64,000 bases of DNA from Phallusia mammillata (taxonomy: Eukaryota > Chordata > Ascidiacea > Phlebobranchia > Ascidiidae), in NCBI GenBank assembly GCA_003260075.1, contig QLIY01000640.1, positions 1-64,000 of the forward strand. Direction: 5' to 3'. The position numbers and the translations under genes are program-made. This document shows, piece by piece, positions 37,457 to 52,840 of this stretch. The notes under the pieces were generated by a model. It was not told where the DNA came from. It saw only the letters and a list, made by a program, of their open reading frames with translations, and searched no databases. Positions within the stretch are counted from its first letter, which is position 1, and every line of letters starts with the position of its first letter.

Positions 37457-39885
37457 ATGGCGCCATCACTGCTATTTTCGAAGTTCAGCATTTTCGGTCT
37501 TTGCAAACCGACTTTAACTTTAATGTAGGTCGCCAAAAAATGTTTCGTCAGCGTTTTACTCACCTTGTTTGCCTAATAGTCTGTTTTCCAGGCTGGATAC
37601 TTCACATGAACTTAGCAGTGATCCGACTTTCGTAAGTGTCACTGTGCTTTTTAGATAGTTTGTGCTATACTTTGGTCACAATGTTATTGTTTTGTTTAGA
37701 GTTGTGCCATAAACAGCCAATTTTGATGATATTTTGCCTTGTAAAAACCACCCATTTTTAGAGGTTGCACAAACTAAAGACATGTTAATGTAGACATATG
37801 GGCAAGAGTAAGTGTAAACTTTTACGATTAAAAGTCCGAAATGATAGCATATAACGTCAGTCGGGTATAGAAGTTTGTACGACTTTTTCATATCAACCTA
37901 GTGTTATGTATATGATACGTTTATTCAGGCTGTTCAAACATTTATACTGCTAACGACAGCCATGCGTCTGGCATTGGTTCAGAACTTTATAGGAACCCAG
38001 AAAGATGAAAATTTGCAAAGGGCTTGTAATATGATTAAAGAAGCAGCCTTAAATGGTGCAGAACTTATTGTCCTTCCGGTAAGAAATTCTAAAACGTTTT
38101 TAAATTTCATTTCTGATGTTGAGTTGAGTTACTAAACACTCTTAACAGGAGTGTTTCAACTCGCCCTACGGAGTGCAGCATTTCAAAAACTATGCAGAAG
38201 CAATTCCAACAGGACCAACTGCTTCACTTTTATCAAAACTTGCGAAAGAATGTAGTGTGTACATCGTGGGAGGTATGTCCTTGACAGAAAAAAAGTATTG
38301 CTTCTTACTTTTTCATTGTTTTTAAAGGTTCTATTCCCGAGTCGGCTGAGGGAAATTATTACAATACGTGTTGTGTGTTCAACCCTGCTGGCAAAATAGT
38401 AGCTACGTTTAAAAAGATGCACATGTGTGATATTAAAATTCCCGGCAAAGTGAATTTCACAGAATCGAATGTTCTTAAACCAGGAAATGAATTTGCAACG
38501 TTTTGTATAGGTAGTTTTGAAATATGCCACAATGTTTTCAATAGTCCAATTTGCCACGTTTGTGTATAGGTCCGTTTAAAGTTGGATTGGGCATTTGCTA
38601 CGATCTACGGTTTCCCGAAGTCGCCCAGCGTTATGCCAACAATGGTTGTCATCTTGTTCTTTTTCCGAGCGTTTTTAACTTAAGAACAGGCCCAGTACAC
38701 TGGAAGCCGTTGTTAACAGCAAGGTATGATTCAAAATTCAAAACAAACTTATGTGGTATCATTTATTCAACCGTGTAACCTACCTAGTAACTATTCTTTA
38801 AAATAGGCAAATATTTCCAGTCGAGGGCTTGTGTGAAAGTTTAGTTTTATAACAGACTATATAGTTCGAAAGTAAAATAGTCAAACAACGGTTTCTTCCA
38901 TTTCCCTGTTTCAGAGCTCTAGACAATCAATTGTACATCGCAGGAATTGCACCTGCGAGAAATACTGAATTGTCCTACGTTCCGTGGAGCCACAGCTGTG
39001 TGATTAGCCCTTGGTACGTGACAAATGTGTTGTGCATTTGGGTCACAAAAACAATGCCTGAGCTTTAAAAAAATGACACATTTTTATTAAAGGGGGAGCG
39101 TAATATCGGAGGCCGAGACCAAGGAGACCATAATTTATGCCGATATAGGTAAGCAGAAACATTTAAGACCAGGGATGCACAACCAGTTGCCTACATGTCA
39201 ATTTATGCGATCACGCACATGTATAACAAAATGTACAAATATATATGGGCCGTCATAGTTTGATTAAAACTGATTTGCTGGATATTTGGCTTATAAAACT
39301 GGCCCGAAAATGTCTTTGGTTTTGGACATATACGTAGCGTTTAATTTCGTCACTACGCAGATGTTTCGGAGGTGTACAAAATGCGGGAAGCCATGCCACT
39401 CAACAAGCAAAAACGCCTGGATCTTTACTAATGCGGTAAACCATTCCCGCGAATTTTGCCCCCCCCCCAAAACTGGCCCGAAAATGTCTTTGGTTTTGGA
39501 CATATACGTAGCGTTTGATTTTGTCACTACACAGATGTTTCGGAGGTGTACAAAATGCGGGAAGCAATGCCACTCAAGCCCCCCCCCCTGAGCAACTTGT
39601 GGGTTGCATTGCACAAAGTGGTTTTAATTTTGTTATTTGTTCCACAGACAATAAATTTTACGAAAGTTTTGATTGTTATCTTTGTTCACCCCCCCCCCTG
39701 AGCAACTTGTGGGTTGCATTGCACAAAGTGGTTTTAATTTTGTTATCTATTCCACAGACAATAAATGTTACGAAAGTTTTGATTGTTATCTTTGTTCCAC
39801 AGACAATAAATTTTACAAATCAAAATGCGTTGAAGATTTTACGTATATCGGGATGCCGAACAAAAACTATTTATTAAGTATGTGA
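37457..39885 (+). CDS. NIT2-type amidase paralogue with N-terminal extension
   Basis: Exons: 37457-37524, 37592-37631, 37929-38078, 38149-38272, 38328-38510, 38570-38723, 38915-39013, 39093-39148 and 39803-39885 (terminal, tentative); 318 residues. The triad is intact: E87 ([10 protein letters not shown]), K157 (FKKMHMCD), C198 (GLGICYDLRF). Four internal exons (183, 154, 99 and 56 nt) equal those of the neighbouring NIT2, so this is a tandem duplicate. The start has a strong context (CGCCATGGC). It adds 47 residues before MRLALVQ, opening MAPSLLFSKFSIFGLCKP, hydrophobic and basic without acidic residues, which could be a mitochondrial presequence. Without it, translation could begin at 37962. 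The terminal exon matches poorly after ADID and sits among duplicated segments joined by C runs, so the last 27 residues are uncertain. The substrate may differ from omega-amides. Confidence 0.85.
39295..39577. repeat. 109-nt direct duplication around a 10-C run
   Basis: Copies 39295-39403 and 39469-39577 differ at 4 of 109 positions; the C run is 39459-39468. Probable assembly join of two alleles, not a genomic repeat. Confidence 0.85.
39589..39797. repeat. 99-nt direct duplication around a 10-C run
   Basis: Copies 39589-39687 and 39699-39797 differ at 3 of 99 positions; C run 39689-39698. Another 10-C run (39579-39588) precedes the first copy. The copies include a possible acceptor of the NIT2-paralogue terminal exon. 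Confidence 0.85.
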
Positions 39886-40098
39886 TAATATGGTAATCAG
39901 CAAGTGCCACATTTAACATGTCGCTAACTTTGAAGTGTGTCGTTTAATAGGGAAAGAAATTTTCGCCGTAAAAGCCCCCCCCCCACAAAAACTATTTATT
40001 AAGTATGTGATAATACGTTAATCAGGAAGTGCCAAATTTAACATGTCGTTAACTTTGAAGTGTGTCGTTTAATAGGGAAAGAATTTTTCGCCGTAAAA
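39860..40098. repeat. 114-nt direct duplication around a 10-C run
   Basis: Copies 39860-39973 and 39985-40098 differ at about 6 of 114 positions; C run 39975-39984. The first copy contains the last codons and stop of the NIT2 paralogue, so that end is repeated at 39985-40010. Confidence 0.85.
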
Positions 40099-40161
40099 CA
40101 AGAAGCTAATATTTTGGAACAACTTTACTTTTCACATTCACAAACCGAACACAAAAAGTCT

Positions 40162-44512
<4,351 letters not shown>

Positions 44513-45617
44513 TTTTAATAGGCTCACAGTTGTTTTTCCCAGACGGTGATGAATGGTGGGCTAAACTACATCATTAAAATACAAAACGCAATAGACCTCT
44601 CCTACATTCACAATTCTGGTTTGCTTCTGTGTTACTAATAGCGACCCGATTAATCCGATACACCAGAGTGAGTCCAACTCCGCTGCGTCGCAGGCTAGTG
44701 GTTTGAAAACTTTTAAACCAGTGGCAAAAATATATGTACAAAAGCGAAATGTTTGCTACTGCATGGCCACCTGCGAATTTTAACACTATATAATGATATT
44801 TTTTCATTTCATCATAAATATAATAATACAAAAAATGACCCTGTGGCTTACTGAAAATGATTTTTCGTGGCTGTGCATGTATGTAGGCCCTACCTACAAT
44901 GTAGGGTAGAGTCCGCTGCACAGCAGATACTATATGTTCCGTTAAAAACTGGTCAGAATTTCAAATACTACGTCTTGTTTCGAGTTCCAAGATATTCGTA
45001 ATAAGGTGCAATTTACTTAAGCCTCAAAGTAAATGTAAGGGTTTCGTCCGTATTTTAACGAAACTGAATCGTGAAAAAACAACTGCGCAATAACTTACAT
45101 TGGATCAGCTTGTATTATTAAATCATTGTCCTTTTGCAAAATAGCTCAATAGCCCAAATCATTACAAGGCTGGCAACGGTGGCCGGGGCAACCTCAAAAT
45201 CCGCAGAACTAGCACCGCGATGCAATGCAACTGCAGTAATACCGCCGTTATCCTTGCAGAAAAAAATACTGTGAAAGTCGTGGTTCTCTTAATTCGGCAG
45301 AATTTTCGGCAACAACTGCCGAATACTAGAATTTGGTGCAAATTCGGTTTTACATACACTCCCAAACGGAAACCGTAAATAGTCGGATTTTATTCTAAGC
45401 GTTCCATACTGCAACACAAATGAAAGCGATAAGAGTATAACATCTGCAATAATAATGGTAAACTCAACACTTTACACGTTTGTATCTAAAAAACAAACAC
45501 ATCAGACAACTCAAAAAACTAAACAATACAAGTTTAGCTTCCACCGGCATGTGGCTTTAGCGAAATTAATCCTTGGCGGAAAAACTGTACCACTAATGTC
45601 AACGCTACCCGTAGCAG

Positions 45618-48554
45618 CTATGTGTTCATGCGACCACGTTTTGCCATTTCTTCTTTGATTTGTCGGTCAAGTTCAGTAATAATGCGGTCACTGTCCGAAT
45701 AGACACCCGTCCTTAATAAGGTGTCTCTTTCTTCGATTAGTCGCGAAACCCTTTCATTGATATCTTCAAACACGCTGGATTTTTCCTGACACGGCTCTAT
45801 AGCTATAGAGGACATTTTTGTGGCGGCCGTGCCTTGTTTCATGGATCGTATGTCGCTTTCAATTTGCTTTAGTCGATCGCTGTCGTTTTCAAGCGCCTTC
45901 TTTTCATCTGATGCAAGGTAGCGAATTTTTAAATTCTCAAGTTCTTGTTGTTGCTGTTTGAGGTTGGCCATCGCATGGTCTTGCTCCCGTTTCTTCATCA
46001 TTGCCAACTCCTTCAGTGTTCGGCCCCATTGCTGTTTGTAGTGCAACTTTGACTTGGTCGTAGACTCAAGCTTGCGCTCAACCTCAGTCTTTTCCAAACG
46101 CAGCAGGTTCAATTCAGCCTGAAGTCGCATTTCAGGCCGGGTACTTTGCTCGTTCTTGTAGTCGTAGAATTGTGCCATTACGGCGGCATATTTTTTCTCC
46201 AGCTCATTTATTTGTTTGGTTAGTTTTCCGTTTTGCTCCTCCAATAACGCCCGGCGTTCCCGCTCCAACTGCACCTGATGAACGCAGTCATCTTTCATAC
46301 GTCGCGTCGCCTCCTTAGCTTCTGTCAGAACCCGGTCCTTTTCCCTCATAGCATCTTTGTTCAGTCGCGTCAATTCCTGTTCAGCAACTGTTACTTGCTG
46401 TTCTCTCTTTTCCAAACTTGCGATCGATGTTGACAGCTTTTTCTCCAAAGCGTGGTATTCAGCGATACGTTTTGCAACTAGCGCTTCCCGTTCTCGATCA
46501 CGCTTTTTAAATTCTTCTCCCAAGGTTTGCAAATGCTGCGTTTCCAGGTCTTTGAGTCGCTTGGAGAAAGCATCCCTTTCCTGAGACTTCCACAGTTCAA
46601 GTTCAATAGCTGCTTTGTATTCGTTAGTTTCCCGTGGGTCTTCGACCGGAGGTTCAACATGACGGGGCTTAGGTTTTGGCTGATCACTGCTGTCGGACCG
46701 AGACGGTTGTTGCTGTTTCAAAACTGCACGGTCTCGCACCTCACCCAGATTTTCCAAATTAGTCACAACATTGAGCTGAGCTACTTGACCACCGGAAGGT
46801 GAAACAACATGTAGCGATGCACGAAAAGTTTGACGATAGCCAATGGGTGATCTAGCCGCGCCTGGATCAAGAAGGATGGTATCTTGGTCTGCTTCTACAA
46901 TTTTTGAAAGGGCAAGAGTTGTAGTGCCAAGTTGAATGTTGTCAGACTCTTTATCCTTGTGCCATAATTCCAATTCAATGGGTACTGTGCGAAAGGTGCT
47001 CCTTAGCAGTGGTACAGGACATGCAAAGTCAAAGGCACATGCTGAGTGGGGTACAATCACCTCAGACTGATTGGTGACTTGAACAGGAGATGTCATAATA
47101 GGGGCATAACTTCCAAAGAATGGGTAGGAATATTTCACAAAAATGTTACAGGCATGGGGCAACTGTAGTTTACTGATAGTTTTTATGTCCAATGAAAATC
47201 GGAAGTGGTGTGTTGGAGGTGGTATGTCTGTGTGCGTCTCAGTCGTTGCCAGGCTGTTGCTTTGGTCAGCATGAGATGGTTTACTTGGCAAAGGCTTTAT
47301 AGGTGAGGGAGCATTAACTTGTTTAGGCTGTACCTCATCTTCAGAACTAAGGCTTGTAGCATCATCTTCTGTATCTAGCATCTTTTTCTGCCTTTCTGGT
47401 GATTTTAAAGGAACTTTAGTTGGGGTTGAGTGGACCAGTTTTGGCTGAGCAGAAGTGGGCTTTTCATCACTGTCAGTGTCACGTACTGGTTTGTCATTGG
47501 GTGCTGCCTCGAAATTTTCATCCACAACTTTTGGCTGGGATTTTCTTGGTGTATGTTGTTCAACAGATTCCTTTCTCAGTGCCAATGAAACATTAACACG
47601 TGGTTGAATAGCTTCATGGTCAATCGGATTATCTGGTGGGGTAAGGTGATAAGTTCCATCAATGATAACAGTGTCATTTTTTAGCATATTTACATGTTTC
47701 TTTGTGAACAAATTTACAAAAGGTGCTGATGCTGATCCAAGTAAATGGTCACCACAACACAAGTGAACTTTCAAAACTGAGTGTTTGTTAAAATACCCTT
47801 TGAGAAAATTGACAGTACTAGAAATTCGAATTGATGCCCGCTCCGGAGTTATGTCTGGAGACAGCAAATCGAAGAAAGGATCATTGGTAATGTCACTACC
47901 AAAAAGTGAATAATAAAAAAAGAACCCAGAGGTTAGAGCTGGTAAAGGCCTTTGTCCAGGTATAAGTTGTTCTAGGTTGAATGCAGATCCAACAGTAACA
48001 GCAAGAATGAACATTTCACAACTGGAGCTTTCTGGTCCAATTTGAAAATAGCCCCCTTCATCATTTAAAACAGCTTCAATTTCTCCACCTGCAATTGGAG
48101 GTACTGAACGAGGGGGTGCTTCTTGAGCTTTAAAACCATGCTTTTCTGATGCTGAGTCATCTTCTAGTATCATGGAAATTTTGACAGCAGGCTTTAGTTT
48201 TGGATACTTACTGCTAAGAATATTGTACCACTTGGCAGGTTGGGCCTTAAGCTGTGCTCCACGAAGATCAAGCAGAATATATCCAATGTGTTCACGGATA
48301 TTTTTTACAGTATCAACAGCATAACACTGCAACTTTACAGGGGTCCTCTGCATACGATGTTGGTGCAATGATTTGCGGTCCATTTCCCATGCAAGTTCTG
48401 TTGTGAAGTTTGGCACTTCGTTGTGAGCCACAGGATCTGTAGCAAGCAATTCTCCATCAAACTTGCATTCAATGAGGAGGTTATGCTTAGGTCTTGAGGG
48501 AAAGTTTCTTCCCTCAAGCAAAGACACAACAACAAGATAACCTTCTTTTTGCAT
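45618..48554 (-). CDS. CEP120: Centrosomal protein 120
   Basis: Centriole protein that works with other centriolar factors in centriole elongation and basal body assembly. It is a single frame of 978 residues, equal to the roughly 986 of human CEP120. The N-terminal C2 domain is clear (LVVVSLLEGRNFPSRPKH, ATDPVAHNEVPNF, ELAWEMDRKSLHQHRMQRTP). A second C2-type region lies around residues 450-600 (FSLDIKTISKLQLP, FVKYSYPFFG). A Ser/Asp/Lys-rich low-complexity linker separates them, and a long coiled coil runs from about residue 640 to 930. The absence of introns over 2.9 kb contrasts with the 15-exon CFAP91 next door, but the full-length intact frame argues against a dead retrocopy. Its start faces MLH3 across 545 nt, a likely shared promoter region. 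Confidence 0.95.
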   Translation of the reverse strand: MQKEGYLVVVSLLEGRNFPSRPKHNLLIECKFDGELLATDPVAHNEVPNFTTELAWEMDRKSLHQHRMQRTPVKLQCYAVDTVKNIREHIGYILLDLRGAQLKAQPAKWYNILSSKYPKLKPAVKISMILEDDSASEKHGFKAQEAPPRSVPPIAGGEIEAVLNDEGGYFQIGPESSSCEMFILAVTVGSAFNLEQLIPGQRPLPALTSGFFFYYSLFGSDITNDPFFDLLSPDITPERASIRISSTVNFLKGYFNKHSVLKVHLCCGDHLLGSASAPFVNLFTKKHVNMLKNDTVIIDGTYHLTPPDNPIDHEAIQPRVNVSLALRKESVEQHTPRKSQPKVVDENFEAAPNDKPVRDTDSDEKPTSAQPKLVHSTPTKVPLKSPERQKKMLDTEDDATSLSSEDEVQPKQVNAPSPIKPLPSKPSHADQSNSLATTETHTDIPPPTHHFRFSLDIKTISKLQLPHACNIFVKYSYPFFGSYAPIMTSPVQVTNQSEVIVPHSACAFDFACPVPLLRSTFRTVPIELELWHKDKESDNIQLGTTTLALSKIVEADQDTILLDPGAARSPIGYRQTFRASLHVVSPSGGQVAQLNVVTNLENLGEVRDRAVLKQQQPSRSDSSDQPKPKPRHVEPPVEDPRETNEYKAAIELELWKSQERDAFSKRLKDLETQHLQTLGEEFKKRDREREALVAKRIAEYHALEKKLSTSIASLEKREQQVTVAEQELTRLNKDAMREKDRVLTEAKEATRRMKDDCVHQVQLERERRALLEEQNGKLTKQINELEKKYAAVMAQFYDYKNEQSTRPEMRLQAELNLLRLEKTEVERKLESTTKSKLHYKQQWGRTLKELAMMKKREQDHAMANLKQQQQELENLKIRYLASDEKKALENDSDRLKQIESDIRSMKQGTAATKMSSIAIEPCQEKSSVFEDINERVSRLIEERDTLLRTGVYSDSDRIITELDRQIKEEMAKRGRMNT

Positions 48555-49099
48555 GTTTAATTATAACCACCTAAACCTGAAATGAGAAAAAAGGCAACGC
48601 AATTGAATATTGGTCTACTGTGTACTCAAACGCAAAAGATAAAATGCACAAGGTAAGCCACCACAGAAACACTTTTCTTCTCAAATGTGTCTTCTATATT
48701 GAATTCTGAACTTTAATATTATTACCCTTAAGCAATCTGCACCAACACAATTTCTTTTAAACAATACAAACGGCGTAAACATACATCTTGTAAAGTGTTT
48801 GAACATTGAACGGTTCCCACAGTTTTAAAGTCGGTCAGGCGGCCCCCCCCCCCCCCCCCCCCCCCGCGAATTTGTAAAAACCACTGATCTCTATGTTTAT
48901 AGAGATCAGTGGTAAAAACTAACATAAAAATTAAAATATCCCTTTCGTAATTAAAAAAATTGCCTGCAAATGTGTCTTTAGGTCTTTTTTAAAAATGACT
49001 ATTAACCACGACGGCATTTAATAAAAAATGTAAACGACAAATTTGTAAAAAGTCCTTTGCTACTGTCTTCTGCTGCTACGGATTCGCAACGTTTCATAA
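48555..49099. promoter_or_regulatory. Divergent CEP120/MLH3 promoter region
   Basis: The two starts point away from each other. A 23-C run at 48843-48865 is followed by a perfect hairpin at 48881-48912, with 14-bp arms and a 4-nt loop. No TATA box stands out. Transcription starts cannot be placed from sequence. Confidence 0.4.
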
Positions 49100-52000
49100 A
49101 TGGATGATAGGACAGTTCACGCCGAAACTGCTTCTGTAAATTTGCTGAGTTTTTTTTGTAAAATGAAATTAACTTCTGTCAACAACATGAAGAGACACTC
49201 TGAAGATTCAAGAAACAAACTGAGAAGTGGATTTATTATCACGAGTTTGACTCAGTGTGTGGAAGAGTTGCTCAAAAACAGTCTTGACGCGCAGGCTACA
49301 TCAATTGAAATTAAAACTGATTTGACAAATTACAACATTCGAGTTACAGATAATGGACATGGTTTCAGTTATAAAAACTTGGATGCAGTAGGTACTGAAA
49401 AACCTGTTGTAGTTTGTATCGTGTAAAAAAATATATATTTATCAGATTATACTATAGATTCTAAATGGTTTACATAAACCTTGTTCAAGCTTAATTTACA
49501 ACGTCCGCTAATAATGACAACAGCGATTGTTGAAATATCTACACAACTATGTGCAGTCTCTGGCCCCCCCCCCCGCTTAATTTACAACGTCCGCTAATAA
49601 TGACAACAGCGATTGTTGAAATTTCTACACAACTATACGCTTAATATGTGCAGTCTCTGGTAGTTATGTTTATGATTAGGTTAGTAATATTTCTTGGCTT
49701 TGCAGGTTTTCGCTACAACACTAGCAAATGCAGAAACTTGGAGGATGTAAACAAAGGACTAAGTTTCGGCTTTCGGGGCGAAGCGCTGAGCAGTATCGCC
49801 GAAATGTCCCGTGCGCTTAAAATATCAACTAAATGCAAAGAGCAGTATCAAAGTTGCAGTAAAACTATTTCACGCGGTGGGACACAGAAAGATATTATAA
49901 GTGTGGATGATGTATCTGCACATTTTAGCCACTGGTCTACAGTTATTGTAATCGGTCTATTTTCTGAATGCTACAAATACTATCGTTCAATTAGCCATAC
50001 AAGCGTTTTAAGTAGTCTACAGGAAACCTTGTCTGTCATTGCACTTTGTCATTGTAACGTTTCAATTTCACTGACAGACGCCACTGAAGGTCTTGCATTT
50101 CAAGCCAAAAAATGCCAAGATTTCAATTTGAGGTATATGCCGCTTAAACGTGTCATACCTATATGTTTTAATTTTTTTGCTTTTTGTCAGCAGGCTTCGA
50201 AAAATATACGGCCAATGCTACCCTGAATTAAAACAAGTAACATTTTCCAATGGTAACCTTTCAATGACTGGATATTTTGGATCGGTCCCCAGCACTTCGT
50301 TACAGCTTCAGCTTGTTTATGTCAATAAACTACATGTGGTAAAGGTGAGTTGATTTTACGTCTTCAAGATTTGTGCTGTTCTGTCGTTTACTCTGATTAT
50401 ATTCCAGACGAGGATTCATAAGGCACTGCAATCAATGACGAAAAATTCTCAAAATCATCAAGCCAACTGTCACACAACAATTTACCCAGTTTTTATTGTT
50501 TTAGTGCAGTGAGCACCACGTTAAATTATTATAAACGAAACGACTTGCGGACTATGATATTATAGTATTTTTCAGGTGTCCACCAAATTGGTATGATATA
50601 TCGATGGAACCATTAAAAGCCACGATTGAGTTTACGGAATGGGACGTGATTTTGAATTCTGTTGAAAAATTGCACAAAAAGTTAAAATTCAGTGTGTCAT
50701 CACCAGCGCTTCTTACCGACAATTGCGTTTTGAAGGTAAGACACGAGAGTACAAACAATCTCCACAAATAGTGTTTCAACAAATGTTTTAATGTGCTTGC
50801 TGATTTAATTAAGGAAAAAAGTGTGTTATCAGACACGACTGACTATGCAAATGAGATTGACAATGTTGTCGACATGATGTGCTTAGCTGGGAAAAAAGCT
50901 GTGTCTTTACTCCCTAACTGCAGCAGTAAAACGCAGCAAACATGTCCCATAAGTCCTAAGCGTAGGCAAACGGATAAGCCTGAGGAAGAAACAGGTAAAC
51001 TATTTGAATGCGTAACATTCATTTGGGTTATAGTTGTAGAAAATCGCAGGATTGGGCCAACTTCCCGATGACTGGATCGAACATTTTGAATCACGGTTTG
51101 CAAAGAATATTTATATTAATGTCAAAACCGGGCATATTTCTTTTTTGCGGCCAGTCGCAACGAAAGATGCGGGAATACAACTGACCGTAAAAGGTAACAC
51201 CAACAATCGAAATCACATAATTTTAAAATTTTTAAAGGCAAGTGTAATTTTCTAGAAAAACAGCGACGCACATTGACCCGAGTCTGTGTGCCAGATTTTG
51301 TGCATCCGATGCCTAAATGCAACATTGCTGAAGAAGGGAATGCCTTGTAGGATTTTAACAGGGTCTGCATATGCTGGTTTAAAAATGCCTAAAGCTTATA
51401 ATTTACAGGTGCGAAAGTGTTGTGTCATCCATGGCATCAAGGATTGTGGTTGACACTTTTCAACCCAATCGACAGGTAGAGAGCATTATTTAAACTTGCA
51501 AATTCATTTTTACAACGAGATTCGCTTGTTTTTTAGGCTGATGTGTTAGATCTTTCTGTCCTCAAACACACAAGTGGGATTGGTTTGAAACTGACCAAAG
51601 ATATGTTGAAATACGTTCAAGTATGTTTTAGTAAACGCAACAATCAACGACAATATTATTTGAATACGTTTGCAAGTTGTTGTAGTGGATCGAAACACCG
51701 ATACCCTCTCCTGCAACTGAAACAAACCGTTCTTTAAACTTTAACATTAAATGTCATGTAAATATTAAGTTCATGTTTGAACTTAAAGTGACTGTAACTG
51801 TTAATGAAAATTAGGTGATTGGGCAAGTAGACAGCAAGTATATTGCATGTATGGTGGAATGTGAAAACTTAAGCAGGCGCGGAACACTTTTAATGTTTGA
51901 TCAACACGCCGTTCACGAAAGAGTTCGACTTGAGCGCTGGACCAGTGGTTAGCTATTTTGGGTAAATTCAATACTTACCTAACTAATTTTAATGCTGTTC

Positions 52001-52840
52001 GTTTTCTTAAACGTTTCCCACATCAAAGACTCATTTAAAACGGAAGGTGGCAGTAAAGTTATGCGTACTACAAGCTCACAGGAGGGAATCAGAATGAAAG
52101 CTAATAGAAACGAGATACGGACGTTGCAAATACACAGCGAAAAACTGCAAAACGCTGGGTTTCGACTTTCTGTTTTAAAGGGTATTTAATATTGCCAAAT
52201 ATGACAATGTACAGTTTCGTTACGTTTTTAACCATTGTTTATTGGTGTGTTTAAAGATGAAGTGGTTATCAACACATATCCTTCAGTTTTAAATTGTGAC
52301 GAATCAAGTTTCCTGCAAGATTTGAGAAGATGCCTCTCGGACTGTTGCAAGGCAAGAATTTTGAATAATTTTACAGCAAAAAGTGTGTATTGCTAATTTT
52401 TCCGAAAATCGGTAAACTGCTGTAGTACATTCAATAAACAAAACTAATGTCATTTGGTGGGTTTAGCTGCTATCTTCTTCTGGCACTTTGGGTGTCACCT
52501 TATCATCGGTTTTGTTTGACATCTTGTGTTCAAAAGCATGTCACGGTATGTAGCGAGTTTGCATTGTACAAGTTTACAATCGTCATTAACTTTTTGAAAC
52601 CTTCTTTCAGGAGCCATTAAGTTCGGAGACGTGCTTACCCATGATCGATGTGTAAGACTGATGAAAGAACTTTCAAACTGTAAACTTCCGTTTCAGTGCG
52701 CTCACGGACGTCCAAGTGTCTATCCTATGATAGATCTTGCTCAAATGCCAGATTTAGAAAACAAGAAACTTACTTTTAGTAAACTCAGTAAAGAAATAAC
52801 GAAAACTTTATGCGTCACTAATCACTCTAACGATGTGTAA
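49100..52840 (+). CDS. MLH3: DNA mismatch repair protein MLH3, short form
   Basis: MutL homologue that pairs with MLH1 and nicks DNA in mismatch repair and meiotic crossover formation. Exons: 49100-49391, 49706-50132, 50191-50344, 50408-50508, 50576-50735, 50814-50994, 51050-51193, 51238-51346, 51409-51475, 51537-51620, 51815-51947, 52029-52181, 52257-52351, 52467-52545, 52611-52840; 802 residues. GHKL ATPase motifs are present: EELLKNSLDAQA, DNGHG, GFRGEALSSIAEM. The C-terminal endonuclease domain has DQHAVHERVRLE, KACHGAIKFGD and LPFQCAHGRPS. Human MLH3 is about 1450 residues, so the disordered middle is much shorter here. In-frame ATGs at 49163 and 49187 are alternative starts; the last best fits vertebrate length. 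The intron after 52351 begins GC instead of GT (AAG|GCAAGA). C-run duplication at 49489-49660 falls in intron 1. Confidence 0.92.
49489..49660. repeat. Direct duplication around a C run in MLH3 intron 1
   Basis: Copies 49489-49563 and 49575-49660 are the same apart from one substitution and an 11-nt insertion in the second; the 11-C run is 49564-49574. Probable allelic join. Confidence 0.8.

Noticed and set aside
37457-39885. Second nitrilase-like gene as NIT1
   Set aside because: PECFNSPYG, the exon lengths and GLGICYD region match NIT2 next door; NIT1 has different residues around the Glu.
45618-48554. CEP120 as a processed pseudogene
   Set aside because: The frame is intact over the full family length, has a sensible position and there is no poly-A scar after it.
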